43,804 bases of DNA from Bacteroidota bacterium (GTDB taxonomy: Bacteria > Bacteroidota > Bacteroidia > Flavobacteriales_E > Vicingaceae): the NCBI GenBank assembly GCA_016183805.1, contig JACPDX010000049.1, forward strand, positions 1 to 43,804, written 5' to 3'. A model generated the notes under the pieces. It ran no database searches. It was not told the origin of the DNA and saw nothing but the letters and a program-made list of their open reading frames with translations. The position numbers were made by a program, and so were the translations under genes. This document shows positions 25,798 through 34,320 of the stretch, piece after piece. How positions within the stretch are numbered: the first letter of the stretch is position 1; each line of letters opens with the position of its first letter.

Positions 25798-26799
25798 ATG
25801 AAAATAATAGTTCCAATGGCAGGAAGAGGTTCAAGACTAAGACCTCACACGCTAACCATACCGAAACCATTGTTGCCTGTTGGCGGAAAACCAATAGTTC
25901 AACGTTTGGTGGAAGACATTACCAAAGTTTGTGGTGAACCGGTAGATGAAATTGCTTTTATCATAGGCGATTTTGGTGCTGAGGTGGAGAAAAACTTAGT
26001 GGCTGTTGCCGAAAGTTTAGGAGCAAAAGGCAGTATTTATTACCAAGAAGAAGCTTTAGGAACGGCTCACGCTATTTTGTGTGCTAAAGATAGTTTAAAA
26101 GGTAAAGTAGTGGTTGCTTTTGCCGATACGCTTTTTAAAGCAGATTTTAAATTGAATAGCGATGCAGAAGGAATTATTTGGGTAAATCAAATCGAAGACC
26201 CAAGAGCTTTTGGAGTAGTAAAATTGGATGAAAATAATGTAATAACCGACTTTGTTGAGAAGCCGGAGCATTTTGTTTCCGATTTGGCAATCATTGGTAT
26301 TTATTATTTTAAAGATGGAGAATACCTAAAAGATGAATTACAATATTTAATCGACAACAACATTACAGAAAAAGGTGAGTTTCAGCTAACCAATGCTTTG
26401 GAAAACATGAAACAAAAAGGCACTAAATTTGTGCCGGGTAAAGTGGATGAATGGTTGGATTGCGGTAATTATAAAGCAACAGTTTATACTAATCAACGGG
26501 TTTTAGAGTTTATTAAAAACGAGTTGAAAATTGACAGTTCGGTAGTTTGCGAAAATAGTGTTATTATTCAACCTTGTTTTATTGGAAAAAATGTTAAACT
26601 AAAAAATGCTGTGGTTGGACCTTATGTTTCTGTCGGGGAGAATACTGAAATAGCTCATTCAATAGTTGAAAATTCTATTATTCAATCCAATAGCAAAATT
26701 AAAAAATCAAACATTACTGATTCTATGATTGGAAACCATACTAAAATTCATCAAAAACAGGCAGAAGTTAGCATTGGCGATTATACCGAATTGAATTAG
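25798..26799 (+). CDS. Sugar-1-phosphate nucleotidyltransferase
   Basis: 333 residues from the ATG at 25798, preferred over the in-frame TTG 21 nt upstream because MKIIVPMAGRGSRLRP is the family start. The N-terminal Rossmann-like nucleotidyltransferase domain has GRGSRLRPHTLTIPKPL (nucleotide-binding signature and catalytic Lys) and a later WLDCGNY. The C-terminal third is a left-handed beta helix of hexapeptide repeats. It would form an NDP-sugar, most likely dTDP- or UDP-glucose type, for envelope polysaccharide. Separated from dut by a repeat-rich gap. Confidence 0.9.
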   Translation: MKIIVPMAGRGSRLRPHTLTIPKPLLPVGGKPIVQRLVEDITKVCGEPVDEIAFIIGDFGAEVEKNLVAVAESLGAKGSIYYQEEALGTAHAILCAKDSLKGKVVVAFADTLFKADFKLNSDAEGIIWVNQIEDPRAFGVVKLDENNVITDFVEKPEHFVSDLAIIGIYYFKDGEYLKDELQYLIDNNITEKGEFQLTNALENMKQKGTKFVPGKVDEWLDCGNYKATVYTNQRVLEFIKNELKIDSSVVCENSVIIQPCFIGKNVKLKNAVVGPYVSVGENTEIAHSIVENSIIQSNSKIKKSNITDSMIGNHTKIHQKQAEVSIGDYTELN

Positions 26800-26862
26800 T
26801 TCTCAGTATTCAATGCCAGTCTTCAAACCTCAAACCAAAAACCAGTTACTAGAAACTAAAAA

Positions 26863-28605
26863 ATGAAATTACACACCTTAATCATCATCTCCATTTGTTT
26901 TATCCTTTTTGGGTGTGGCTCTTCAAAAAATATTGAGAAAACTTCCACTGTAAAATCAACTAAAAAAATTGGGTTATCCGACCAAGATAAAATGAAATAC
27001 GATTACATGTTCTTTAATGCAAATAAAGAGCGTATGATTGGAAATTATCAACTATCGGCAGGATTGTTTTTACAATGTGTTGAGCTAGATCCGACAAAAC
27101 CAACGGCGTATTATGAGTTGGCTAATATTTTTGATTTAACCAATCAAACTGCTGAAGCTCTTGAGTATGCACAAAAGGCGGTAAGCCTTGATGGAGACAG
27201 TTATTGGTACCGGTTTTTATATGCACATCTTTTGCAAAAAAGCAATAAAATTGAAGAAGCGGTAAAACAGTATCAAATTTTAATTCAAAAAAACCCGCAC
27301 AATGTTGAGTTATTATACAATTTAGCAGGAACCCAATTGTATTCCGGAAAGTATGAAGAGGCTTTAAAAACATATAACAAGCTCGAAACTGAAATTGGGG
27401 TTAATGAAGAAATATCATTACAAAAACAAAAAATATACATTAAACTAAATAACATTGATAAAGCAGCAGAAGAAATCCAAAAGTTAATCAATGCTTTTCC
27501 GGAAGAAACAAAATACCAAGGTTATTTGGCCGACATGTATTTGGCAAACAACATGCCTGATAAAGCCTTTGAAATTTACCAAAAAATACTGGAAAAAGAC
27601 CCCAACGATGCTTTCTCACATTTAGCACTTTATGAATATTACAGAAACAAAGGCGAAACAGAAAAATCACTTTTGGAATTAAAGCTTGTTTTCCAAAACA
27701 AAGATTTTAGCATCGATACTAAAATGCAGATTTTATTATCTTATTATAGTGATTCGGAAACAAACCCGGCGTTAAAAAATGATGCTTATGAGTTAAGCAG
27801 ATTACTTATCGATACACATCCTGATGATGCAAAATCATATACTATTTATGCCGATTTTTTATATCGTGATAAGAAAAATGATGGGGCAAAAGAAAATTAT
27901 TTAAAAGCTATTGAATTGGATAGTTCCAAATTTTCCATTTGGAGTCAGGTGGTTTTTATTGAATCAGAAATGCAGGATTTTGATGGAATGTTAACACACA
28001 GTAAAATGGCGTTGGATTTATTTCCAAACCAAGCCTTATTTTACTTTTTTTATGGTGTGGCAAACATTCAGAAAAAAAATTTCCAAGAAGCTGCTGATTA
28101 TTTAACCATTGGTAAAGATTTTGTTGTTAAAAACCCACCACTTTTAGCCCAATTTTTTGCCAATTTAGGTGATAGTTATTACCGATTAAACGATTACAAA
28201 AAATCAGATGAATATTATGAAAAAGCTTTAGAAATTGAACCTAATAATATCTATGTATTAAACAATTACAGCTACTATTTATCGCTAAGAAACGAAAACT
28301 TGGAAAGAGCTGAAAAATTGTCGGCAAAAGCAAACGATATTGAGCCGAACCAACCTAATTATGAAGATACGTATGCTTGGATTTTATACAAACAAGGTAA
28401 ATACATTGCAGCGAAAGAATGGTTGGAAAAAGCTATTGAGAACGGAGGTAAAACCAATGCTGTTATTGTTGAACATTTAGGTGATGTGCATGCAAAACTA
28501 GGCAACATTGATAAAGCGGTAGAGCTTTGGATGCAGGCAAAAACATTAGGCGAAGCATCAGAGTTATTAGATAAAAAAATTACAGATAAACAACTTTATG
28601 AATAG
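26863..28605 (+). CDS. TPR-repeat lipoprotein
   Basis: 580 residues. A lipoprotein signal peptide ends LFGC with C18 as the lipid-modified residue. The rest is an all-helical array of tetratricopeptide repeats, for example around AYYELANIFDLTNQTAEALEY and a well-conserved pair at ANLGDSYYRLNDYKKSDEYYEKALEIEPNN and following. It probably scaffolds an envelope complex; the closest functional clue is its neighbours. The stop overlaps the next gene by 8 nt. A 63-nt gap upstream contains CTTCAAACCTCA (26821-26832), also found at 25261-25272. Confidence 0.9.
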   Translation: MKLHTLIIISICFILFGCGSSKNIEKTSTVKSTKKIGLSDQDKMKYDYMFFNANKERMIGNYQLSAGLFLQCVELDPTKPTAYYELANIFDLTNQTAEALEYAQKAVSLDGDSYWYRFLYAHLLQKSNKIEEAVKQYQILIQKNPHNVELLYNLAGTQLYSGKYEEALKTYNKLETEIGVNEEISLQKQKIYIKLNNIDKAAEEIQKLINAFPEETKYQGYLADMYLANNMPDKAFEIYQKILEKDPNDAFSHLALYEYYRNKGETEKSLLELKLVFQNKDFSIDTKMQILLSYYSDSETNPALKNDAYELSRLLIDTHPDDAKSYTIYADFLYRDKKNDGAKENYLKAIELDSSKFSIWSQVVFIESEMQDFDGMLTHSKMALDLFPNQALFYFFYGVANIQKKNFQEAADYLTIGKDFVVKNPPLLAQFFANLGDSYYRLNDYKKSDEYYEKALEIEPNNIYVLNNYSYYLSLRNENLERAEKLSAKANDIEPNQPNYEDTYAWILYKQGKYIAAKEWLEKAIENGGKTNAVIVEHLGDVHAKLGNIDKAVELWMQAKTLGEASELLDKKITDKQLYE

Positions 28606-29506
28606 TCGATTAAATAATTTTTTATGGTTATTTTCTCTGCTTTTCTTGTTTTTTTCATGTAAAGCACCAAAAGAGGTTGTTAAAGAAAAAGTAAAACTAG
28701 AACATTTTTCTACAAAAGAATTACTGGAAAGATTAGAGTTGAACGAGTTTAAGTTCGAAACCCTATCAACAAAGGCGGATATCACTTTTACCGATGAAAA
28801 AGAAACCTCATTTAAAGCAAATCTTAGAATAAGAAAAGACAGTGCCATCTGGATGTCGATAACCCCGGCTTTGGGTATTGAAATGGCCAGGGTTTTAATT
28901 ACAAAAGACAGCGTGTTGTTTATGGATAGAATTCATAATAAATATTTTGTTGGCGATTTCGCTTTTATCAACAAAACGTTTGATGTTGATATGGATTATA
29001 GTATGCTCGAAGCGTTATTGGTGGGTAATAGCATGGAGTTTGAAAAAGATGATAAAATACGAACATCAATAGATAGAAAAAAAGATTTTTATTTTATAGG
29101 TACAGAACGTAAAAGAAAAGTAAAAAGAGACATTAAAAAAGATATTAAAAAGGAAAAAGAAGTCATTAAAAATCAATCTCAAATATTGTGGATATACCCG
29201 GAAAACTTTAAAATAGCCGAGTTGATGTTGATTGATCCGGAAAAAAACCAATCGCTAAAAGGATTATTTACCAATCATAAACCTGTGAAGGACCCTTCGA
29301 TGGAGTCTGCCCTGAACGAAGTCCAAGAAATTGGAACTGACTCTACCGAACAATTAGTTGATAAACAACTGTTCCCTTTTAATTTAAGTTTTAACATAGA
29401 GTCAAAGAAAAACCTTAAAATTGAGGTGGAATATAATAAAGTAACACTTAATAAAGAGCTGAATCTTTCGTTCAAAATTCCTGAAAAGTATGAGCAAATA
29501 CAATAA
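28598..29506 (+). CDS. DUF4292-like lipoprotein
   Basis: 302 residues. The lipobox FFSC places the modified Cys at residue 21. The segment after it (FETLSTKADITF, ANLRIRKDSAIWMSITPALGIEMARVLITKDSVLFMDR) is typical of the Bacteroidota DUF4292 family, which has a LolA/LolB-like half-barrel expected to carry lipid or lipoproteins. Exact role unknown. It overlaps the TPR gene by 8 nt and the EnvC-like gene by 17 nt, so the three form a tight operon. Residues about 231-250 come from a GC-richer stretch (29293-29326) that may be a repeat inserted in frame. Confidence 0.88.
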   Translation: MNSRLNNFLWLFSLLFLFFSCKAPKEVVKEKVKLEHFSTKELLERLELNEFKFETLSTKADITFTDEKETSFKANLRIRKDSAIWMSITPALGIEMARVLITKDSVLFMDRIHNKYFVGDFAFINKTFDVDMDYSMLEALLVGNSMEFEKDDKIRTSIDRKKDFYFIGTERKRKVKRDIKKDIKKEKEVIKNQSQILWIYPENFKIAELMLIDPEKNQSLKGLFTNHKPVKDPSMESALNEVQEIGTDSTEQLVDKQLFPFNLSFNIESKKNLKIEVEYNKVTLNKELNLSFKIPEKYEQIQ

Positions 29507-30737
29507 AATATACTTATTGTTTCTGTTGCCGATGTTGTGTATTGCAACTTCGGGAAGTTTATTTGCTCAAAATAAAAAAGATTTGGAAGCTAAAAAGGCA
29601 GCTCTCCAAAAAGAAATTTCGTTAACCAATAAGCTCCTTAACGAAACCAAAAAAAACAAAGAACTTACCATCGACGAGTTACTTAAACTAAAAAGTAAAA
29701 TCAATGCCCGGATGGAATTAATTTCTGCCATTAATCAAGAAATTAAATTGGTGAATAAACAAATTTCTACCAATCAAAACGGAATTACATCCCTTCAAAA
29801 AGAGTTGGAAAAGTTAAAGCAAGAGTATGCTAAAATGATTTATTATGCCTTTAAAAACAAAAGTACGTACAATAAAATCATGTTTGTTTTTTCGTCGAAC
29901 AGTTTTAATCAAGCTTACAAACGACTAAAATACATTCAACAATATTCGGAATACCGTAAAAAACAAGCCGAATCAATTGTTAAAACCCAACAAGAATTAA
30001 AATCAAAAATTGCTGAGTTAGAAAAAGATAAACAGGAGAAAACAGCACTTTTATCATTAGAATATCAGGAAAAACAGAAACTTGCAGTAGAGCAAACCGA
30101 ACAAGAATCCACCGTAAAAAAACTTCAATCAAAAGAACAGGAGTTATTGTCTAATTTGAGAAAAAAACAAGAGGCGGAACGTAAACTCCAAAAAGCCATA
30201 GAGCGTATTATTGAAGAAGAAATTCGTAAAGCCAGAGAAGCTGCGGCAAAAGCCAATAAAGACCCAAAAAGTAGCACAACTACCACTAGTTTTCCAATGA
30301 CCCCTGAAGCACTTAAGCTTTCCAACTCTTTTGCCTCAAACAAAGGTAAATTACCTTGGCCTGTACTCGAAGGAGTTATTACCGACAGATTTGGACAGCA
30401 TCCTCACCCTGTTTTGTCCGGAATTGAAGTAAACAACAATGGTATTGATATCAGCACAGTAAAAGGAGCTATTGCCCGGGCGATTTTTGATGGAGAAGTA
30501 AGTTCGGTTGCCATTATTCCGGGTGGTGGAAAAGTGGTAATGATTCGACATGGTGAGTATTTGAGTGTATATTCTTACTTTAATGATGTTTACGTTAAAA
30601 AAGGAGACAAAATAACCACTAAACAGCATTTAGGAACTTTGATTAGTGAACCGGACAAAGCTAAAACCAATGTTCATTTAGAAATTTGGAAAGGCATGAC
30701 CAAGTTAAATCCGGAATATTGGATTTTTAGAAAATAA
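29490..30737 (+). CDS. EnvC-like murein hydrolase activator (degenerate M23 domain)
   Basis: 415 residues: signal peptide (about 1-26), a long coiled coil (about 28-250) and a C-terminal LytM/M23 domain (about 300-415). Zinc ligands are incomplete: the first His is N316 (in NNNGID, D320 kept), and the HxH motif is N394-V-H396. The domain is therefore probably non-catalytic, as in E. coli EnvC and NlpD, which activate N-acetylmuramyl-L-alanine amidases at the division site. The coiled coil plus LytM layout is the EnvC layout. Last gene of the TPR-DUF4292 operon; a 61-nt hairpin repeat begins 9 nt after its stop. Confidence 0.92.
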   Translation: MSKYNKIYLLFLLPMLCIATSGSLFAQNKKDLEAKKAALQKEISLTNKLLNETKKNKELTIDELLKLKSKINARMELISAINQEIKLVNKQISTNQNGITSLQKELEKLKQEYAKMIYYAFKNKSTYNKIMFVFSSNSFNQAYKRLKYIQQYSEYRKKQAESIVKTQQELKSKIAELEKDKQEKTALLSLEYQEKQKLAVEQTEQESTVKKLQSKEQELLSNLRKKQEAERKLQKAIERIIEEEIRKAREAAAKANKDPKSSTTTTSFPMTPEALKLSNSFASNKGKLPWPVLEGVITDRFGQHPHPVLSGIEVNNNGIDISTVKGAIARAIFDGEVSSVAIIPGGGKVVMIRHGEYLSVYSYFNDVYVKKGDKITTKQHLGTLISEPDKAKTNVHLEIWKGMTKLNPEYWIFRK

Positions 30738-30746
30738 CTTTTTGGC

Positions 30747-30807
30747 TCTCGCAGATTTCGCAGAAGTACGCAGATTAGATTTGCGAGAATTAGCGAAATC
30801 TGCGAGA
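30747..30807. repeat. 61-nt hairpin repeat, copy 1
   Basis: Perfect 15-bp arms TCTCGCAGATTTCGC (30747-30761) and its complement (30793-30807) around a 31-nt centre. It matches 34321-34381 at 55 of 61 positions. It lies 9 nt after the stop of the EnvC-like gene and ends 17 nt before the GSCFA start. Confidence 0.95.
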
Positions 30808-30824
30808 AATAATTTAATCAAATA

Positions 30825-31814
30825 ATGAATTTTTTCCTCCATACACCTGCCCATAAATCTAATATTAACATCGCCCACCAAGAGGCTATTTTACTTTTAG
30901 GTTCGTGTTTTACCGAAAACATTGGCGAAAAACTGATGAACTCGAAGTTTAAAGTAAACAGCAATCCGTTTGGCATTATTTACAACCCCATTTCAATAGC
31001 TAATTCGTTAACCCGAATCAAAAAAAAGCAACTTTATACCGAACAGGAAATTTCATCGCAACAAGGTAAGTATTTTAGTTTCGACCACCACGGCAGTTTT
31101 TCATCGTTTAATCAGCAACAATGTTTAGAGAAAATAAACAATGAAATAATTGGTGCCCACCAACATTTGTTAGAAACCAAAACCATCGTAGTTACTTTAG
31201 GAACGGCATGGGTGTATGAAACCATAGAAAACAATAAGTTGGTTGCCAATTGCCATAAACTTCCATCAAAAAATTTTACAAAAAGATTACTCTCTGTTGA
31301 TGAAATATTACACGCATGGATTCCGATTATTGAACAATTAAAAAACACCTGCCCGACGGCAAGGCGGGTCAACTTTATATTTACAGTTAGCCCAGTTAGG
31401 CACATTAACGATGGTTTACACGAAAACAACATCAGCAAATCGGTATTGCATTTAGCCATTCACCAATTGATGAGTAACCACAACAACTGCCATTATTTTG
31501 GAGCTTACGAAATGGTTATCGACGAATTGCGAGATTATCGTTTCTATAAAGAAGACATGATACATCCATCTAATCAAGCAATAGATTATGTTTGGGATAA
31601 GTTTGCCGACACGTATTTTAACGAGCAAACTACCCTGTTAAACCAACGCGTCGAAAAACTACAACAGGCAGCTAATCATCGCCCTTTTAATTTTGAAAGT
31701 GAATCTCACCAAAAATTTGTAAAAGAACAAATCCATCAAATGGAACTGATCTGTACAGAATTTCCGTTTTTGAACTTTGAAGAGGAGATTTGTCAGATAC
31801 AACAGTTGCAATGA
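30825..31814 (+). CDS. GSCFA-domain protein
   Basis: 329 residues. The family name motif LLLGSCFTENIG lies at about 23-34, with VTLGTAWVYE and IFTVSPVRHINDG further on, then DELRDYRFYKEDMIHPS. The fold is of the SGNH/GDSL hydrolase type: the Ser of GSC as nucleophile and the D-x-x-H of EDMIHPS as the other catalytic residues. The substrate is unknown; acyl or acetyl esters of envelope glycans are a guess. No signal peptide. A GC-rich palindromic patch (31348-31368) encodes part of NTCPTARRV in frame. Confidence 0.9.
   Translation: MNFFLHTPAHKSNINIAHQEAILLLGSCFTENIGEKLMNSKFKVNSNPFGIIYNPISIANSLTRIKKKQLYTEQEISSQQGKYFSFDHHGSFSSFNQQQCLEKINNEIIGAHQHLLETKTIVVTLGTAWVYETIENNKLVANCHKLPSKNFTKRLLSVDEILHAWIPIIEQLKNTCPTARRVNFIFTVSPVRHINDGLHENNISKSVLHLAIHQLMSNHNNCHYFGAYEMVIDELRDYRFYKEDMIHPSNQAIDYVWDKFADTYFNEQTTLLNQRVEKLQQAANHRPFNFESESHQKFVKEQIHQMELICTEFPFLNFEEEICQIQQLQ
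31348..31368. repeat. GC-rich palindromic word inside the GSCFA gene
   Basis: A 21-nt stretch beginning CCTGCCCGACGG and ending GGCGGG, far richer in GC than its surroundings and partly self-complementary (CCTGCC with GGCGGG). It resembles short dispersed palindromes of Bacteroidota (from memory) and keeps the reading frame open. Confidence 0.45.
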
Positions 31815-31829
31815 GTATTTTATTTTGTT

Positions 31830-31940
31830 CTTAAAAATTACTGTTGAGGAACGAAATGGTAATTTTTAAAGCTAAGCCATCAGAAGTGAAACGAGAAATT
31901 TGCTAACGGTTTGGCTAAACTGCGTTTTAATGCAGTTTAG
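31830..31940. repeat. Two-hairpin element on the left of the cassette
   Basis: Hairpin 1: CTTAAAAATTAC (31830-31841) with GTAATTTTTAAAG (31859-31871). Hairpin 2: CTAAACTGC (31915-31923) with GCAGTTTAG (31932-31940), a perfect 9-bp stem. Between them is the sequence around AAGTGAAACGAGAAATTTGC, with no ORF. It lies outside the left 11-bp inverted repeat. Confidence 0.75.
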
Positions 31941-31944
31941 GTTT

Positions 31945-32782
31945 TGTTGTGGGTATTTTACTATTCTTCTTTATTTTCAAACTTTTCATTGAAAAAATCT
32001 TTGTAGAGGCCATTCCCTTTAAAGGTCAGAACATAATAGTTCCCTGATTCGGTATCCCACTTTTCTTCGGCAATATCATTAATTAAGTAGTATTCTTTTA
32101 GCTCTTCAGAAGTGCCTTTTGGGAATTGAAAATCGTTTCTAATTGAAGTTGCAATTTTTTCAAATGGTTCAAACACCTTTTTATTAGTCTTGAAAGTTTT
32201 ATATTCACTAGAACCGTAGGAACTACCACTATTACTTTTCCTTACTCTATTGGTTTTAATGGGATCTTCTTTCGGTTCAAGTTCTGCAAGTCTAAGTTCA
32301 AGTTCTTCAATTTGAGATTTAAGAATTTTTTCTTCAAGATTCCTTTTTTCAAGAATTTTTTCAAATTCCATTTCTTTATCTCTAAGTTCTTGCCTGATAC
32401 TAACAGATTGTTCAATTGTCAGAACTTGAGTTTTTTCAATTTCATTTTTTTGATCGATTCTCCATTTCTTGAACTTGATAGTAATCCAGTATGCCCCATT
32501 AGAGACAAATGGAATTATTGTTAGAAGTAAAAAAGTAGAAATCAAAGGGAAAGTGACAAGAAAATGAATGTCATTATAATTGCTAGCTATATAATCAATT
32601 TTGTTTTCCTCAATTGTAGATTCACTGATAAAAAGAGTTAAATATATAATTTTCCAATTCCAAATAAGCCAAGAGACAATTAACGTCCCAAATAATGGGC
32701 TTGTCACTCTTTCAAAAAGAATTGCATTTGTCGATTTTCTAATTTCTGTGAACATTTGTTTTTTTATTAATTACCCACAACA
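31945..32782. mobile_element. Putative single-gene cassette bounded by an 11-bp inverted repeat
   Basis: TGTTGTGGGTA (31945-31955) and its exact complement TACCCACAACA (32772-32782) bracket one gene (31961-32755) closely: 5 nt from the stop and 16 nt from the start. Hairpin-forming sequence lies just outside both ends. No transposase or integrase is present, so movement would need help in trans. Mobility is an inference. Confidence 0.5.
31961..32755 (-). CDS. Two-helix membrane protein with coiled coil, function unknown (cassette gene)
   Basis: 264 residues. Two membrane segments (about 21-43 and 64-92) follow a short N-terminus containing LFERVTSPLFGTLIVSW. A cytosolic coiled coil runs about 100-160 (EKILEKRNLEEKILKSQIEE region), then a low-complexity linker, then a small C-terminal domain of about 65 residues. 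No enzymatic motif is visible. It is opposite in strand to its neighbours and bounded by an inverted repeat, which suggests an accessory role such as defence or stress, but nothing in the sequence proves that. Confidence 0.75.
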   Translation of the reverse strand: MFTEIRKSTNAILFERVTSPLFGTLIVSWLIWNWKIIYLTLFISESTIEENKIDYIASNYNDIHFLVTFPLISTFLLLTIIPFVSNGAYWITIKFKKWRIDQKNEIEKTQVLTIEQSVSIRQELRDKEMEFEKILEKRNLEEKILKSQIEELELRLAELEPKEDPIKTNRVRKSNSGSSYGSSEYKTFKTNKKVFEPFEKIATSIRNDFQFPKGTSEELKEYYLINDIAEEKWDTESGNYYVLTFKGNGLYKDFFNEKFENKEE

Positions 32783-32784
32783 TC

Positions 32785-32812
32785 CGAATAAGTACACCGG
32801 TGTACTTATCCG
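32785..32812. repeat. 28-nt palindrome on the right of the cassette
   Basis: A perfect 22-nt palindrome (32788-32809) centred on ACACCGGTGT, extendable to 28 nt with one mismatched pair. It lies 2 nt outside the right inverted repeat and upstream of the cassette gene, so it could be an operator, a recombination site or a hairpin. Confidence 0.85.
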
Positions 32813-32930
32813 CACTATACATCAAACTTAATAAAATTAAAGAGGAACGAGGTATGATGGTTAATAAGTTGAATGCAACTAATTGATTAACAATAAAATA
32901 AATTTGAAATATAGAGTTTATGGGTAATTT

Positions 32931-32962
32931 TAACCGTAGATTAAACGTTTAATCTACGGTTA
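32931..32962. repeat. Perfect 32-bp palindrome upstream of rseP
   Basis: The sequence reads TAACCGTAGATTAAAC followed by its exact reverse complement, with no loop. It lies in the divergent gap between the cassette gene and rseP, 46 nt before the rseP -7 box. It has no U-tract of terminator type. Confidence 0.95.
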
Positions 32963-33007
32963 TTTAAACCATCCATTTAATTCAATCATCTATTCAAACA
33001 AAAAAAG

Positions 33008-33015
33008 TAACTTTG
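33008..33015 (+). promoter_or_regulatory. Candidate -7 box for rseP (TAACTTTG)
   Basis: An exact TAnnTTTG match, 16 nt before the rseP ATG at 33032. No clear -33 element. Confidence 0.45.
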
Positions 33016-33031
33016 CAAAAAAAAATATTAG

Positions 33032-34313
33032 ATGGATTACGTAATACAAGCAGGACAATTATTATTAAGCATATCAATTTTAGTGGTGTTGCACGAAGGG
33101 GGTCATTTTCTTGCAGCAAAACTTTTTAAAACCAGGGTAGAGAGAAACCGAATACGGTATCGGCTGGTTGCCTTTGGGTGGTTATGTAAAAATTGCCGGA
33201 ATGATTGACGAAAGCATGGACAAAGAACAAATGAAATTACCACCACAACCTTGGGAGTTTCGTTCGAAACCCACTTGGCAAAGGTTAATTATTATGTTGG
33301 GCGGAATTATCGTAAACGTTTTAGTTGGATTTTTAATCTACAGTTTTGTGTTAATGGGTTACGGCGAAAAATATTTGCCGGCCAGCGAATTAAAAAATGG
33401 TGTTTGGTGTGTAAATGATGTGGTTACCGAGCATATTGGTTTAAAAACTGGCGATAAAATTTTAACCATCAACGGAGTTGAACCGGCTACTTTCGAAGAC
33501 ATGCAAGAGCAAATTTTTTATGCAACTAAACTTGATGTAGAAAGAAACGGAGAAACTATTACACTCGAAATACCTACCGATTTAATCGGAAAATTGATTG
33601 AAGGCTCAAGATGCCCCATGTTTTTACCTCGAATTCCTTTTACCGTTGGAGGCATTAAAGACGGTTATGTTGCTGGAAATTCAGATTTAAAATTAAAAGA
33701 CCAGATTGTAGGTGTAAATAATCAAGAAATTAAATATTACGATCAATTTAAGGACGTTTTTACTTCTTTTGCAAATCAAAATGTGGAGTTAAATGTTGTA
33801 AGAGATGGGCAAAAAATGAATATTCCTATCCTTGTTCCAGACTCAGCAATTTTAGGGGTTTCACCTTACCAATATTCGGTTTTAGAATTAGAAAAAGAAG
33901 GAGTTTATAAAACAAAAACAGTTACGTATTCCTTTTTTGCAGCTTTCCCAAGAGGCGTTGAAGTGGCTACCGAAAAATTGGTAAACTACTACAAACAATT
34001 CAAACTGATGTTAAACCCTGAAACAGGTGCTTACAAAGGCATGGGAGGTTTTGCAACCATCAGTAAATTGTTTGGCAGTGAATGGGTTTGGCAAAATTTC
34101 TGGGAAAAAACAGCTTGGATTTCTTTGATTCTAGCCTTTATGAATTTATTACCAATCCCTGCACTAGATGGTGGACACGTGATGTTTTTAATGTACGAAA
34201 TGATTACCCGTAGAAAACCCAACGAAAAAGCCATGGAATATGCCCAAATTGCGGGTATGATTTTATTATTGGGCTTTATGTTGTATGCCAATACCGATTT
34301 CTTGAGGTTTTAA
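33032..34313 (+). pseudogene. rseP: RseP-type site-2 (RIP) metalloprotease with out-of-frame internal deletion
   Basis: Codons from 33032 give the proper N-terminus to KLFKTRVE (33142), including the zinc motif HEGGH (HExxH; usually HELGH). The family then resumes in another frame at ETEYGIGWLPLGGYVKIAG (from 33144) and runs intact to 34313, with a PDZ region, LNLLPIPALDGGH-type second zinc motif (NLLPIPALDGGH) and C-terminal helices. Roughly 17-20 residues after RVE are missing. The total, about 426 codons, is short of the usual 440-450. RseP cleaves membrane proteins within the bilayer and is often essential, so an assembly error must be considered. A hairpin repeat follows 7 nt after the stop. 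Confidence 0.85.
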
Positions 34314-34320
34314 AAGTTTT

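Noticed and set aside
31830-31955. Classical integron attC site
   Set aside because: The ends do not fit RYYYAAC and GTTRRRY cores, and no IntI gene is present.
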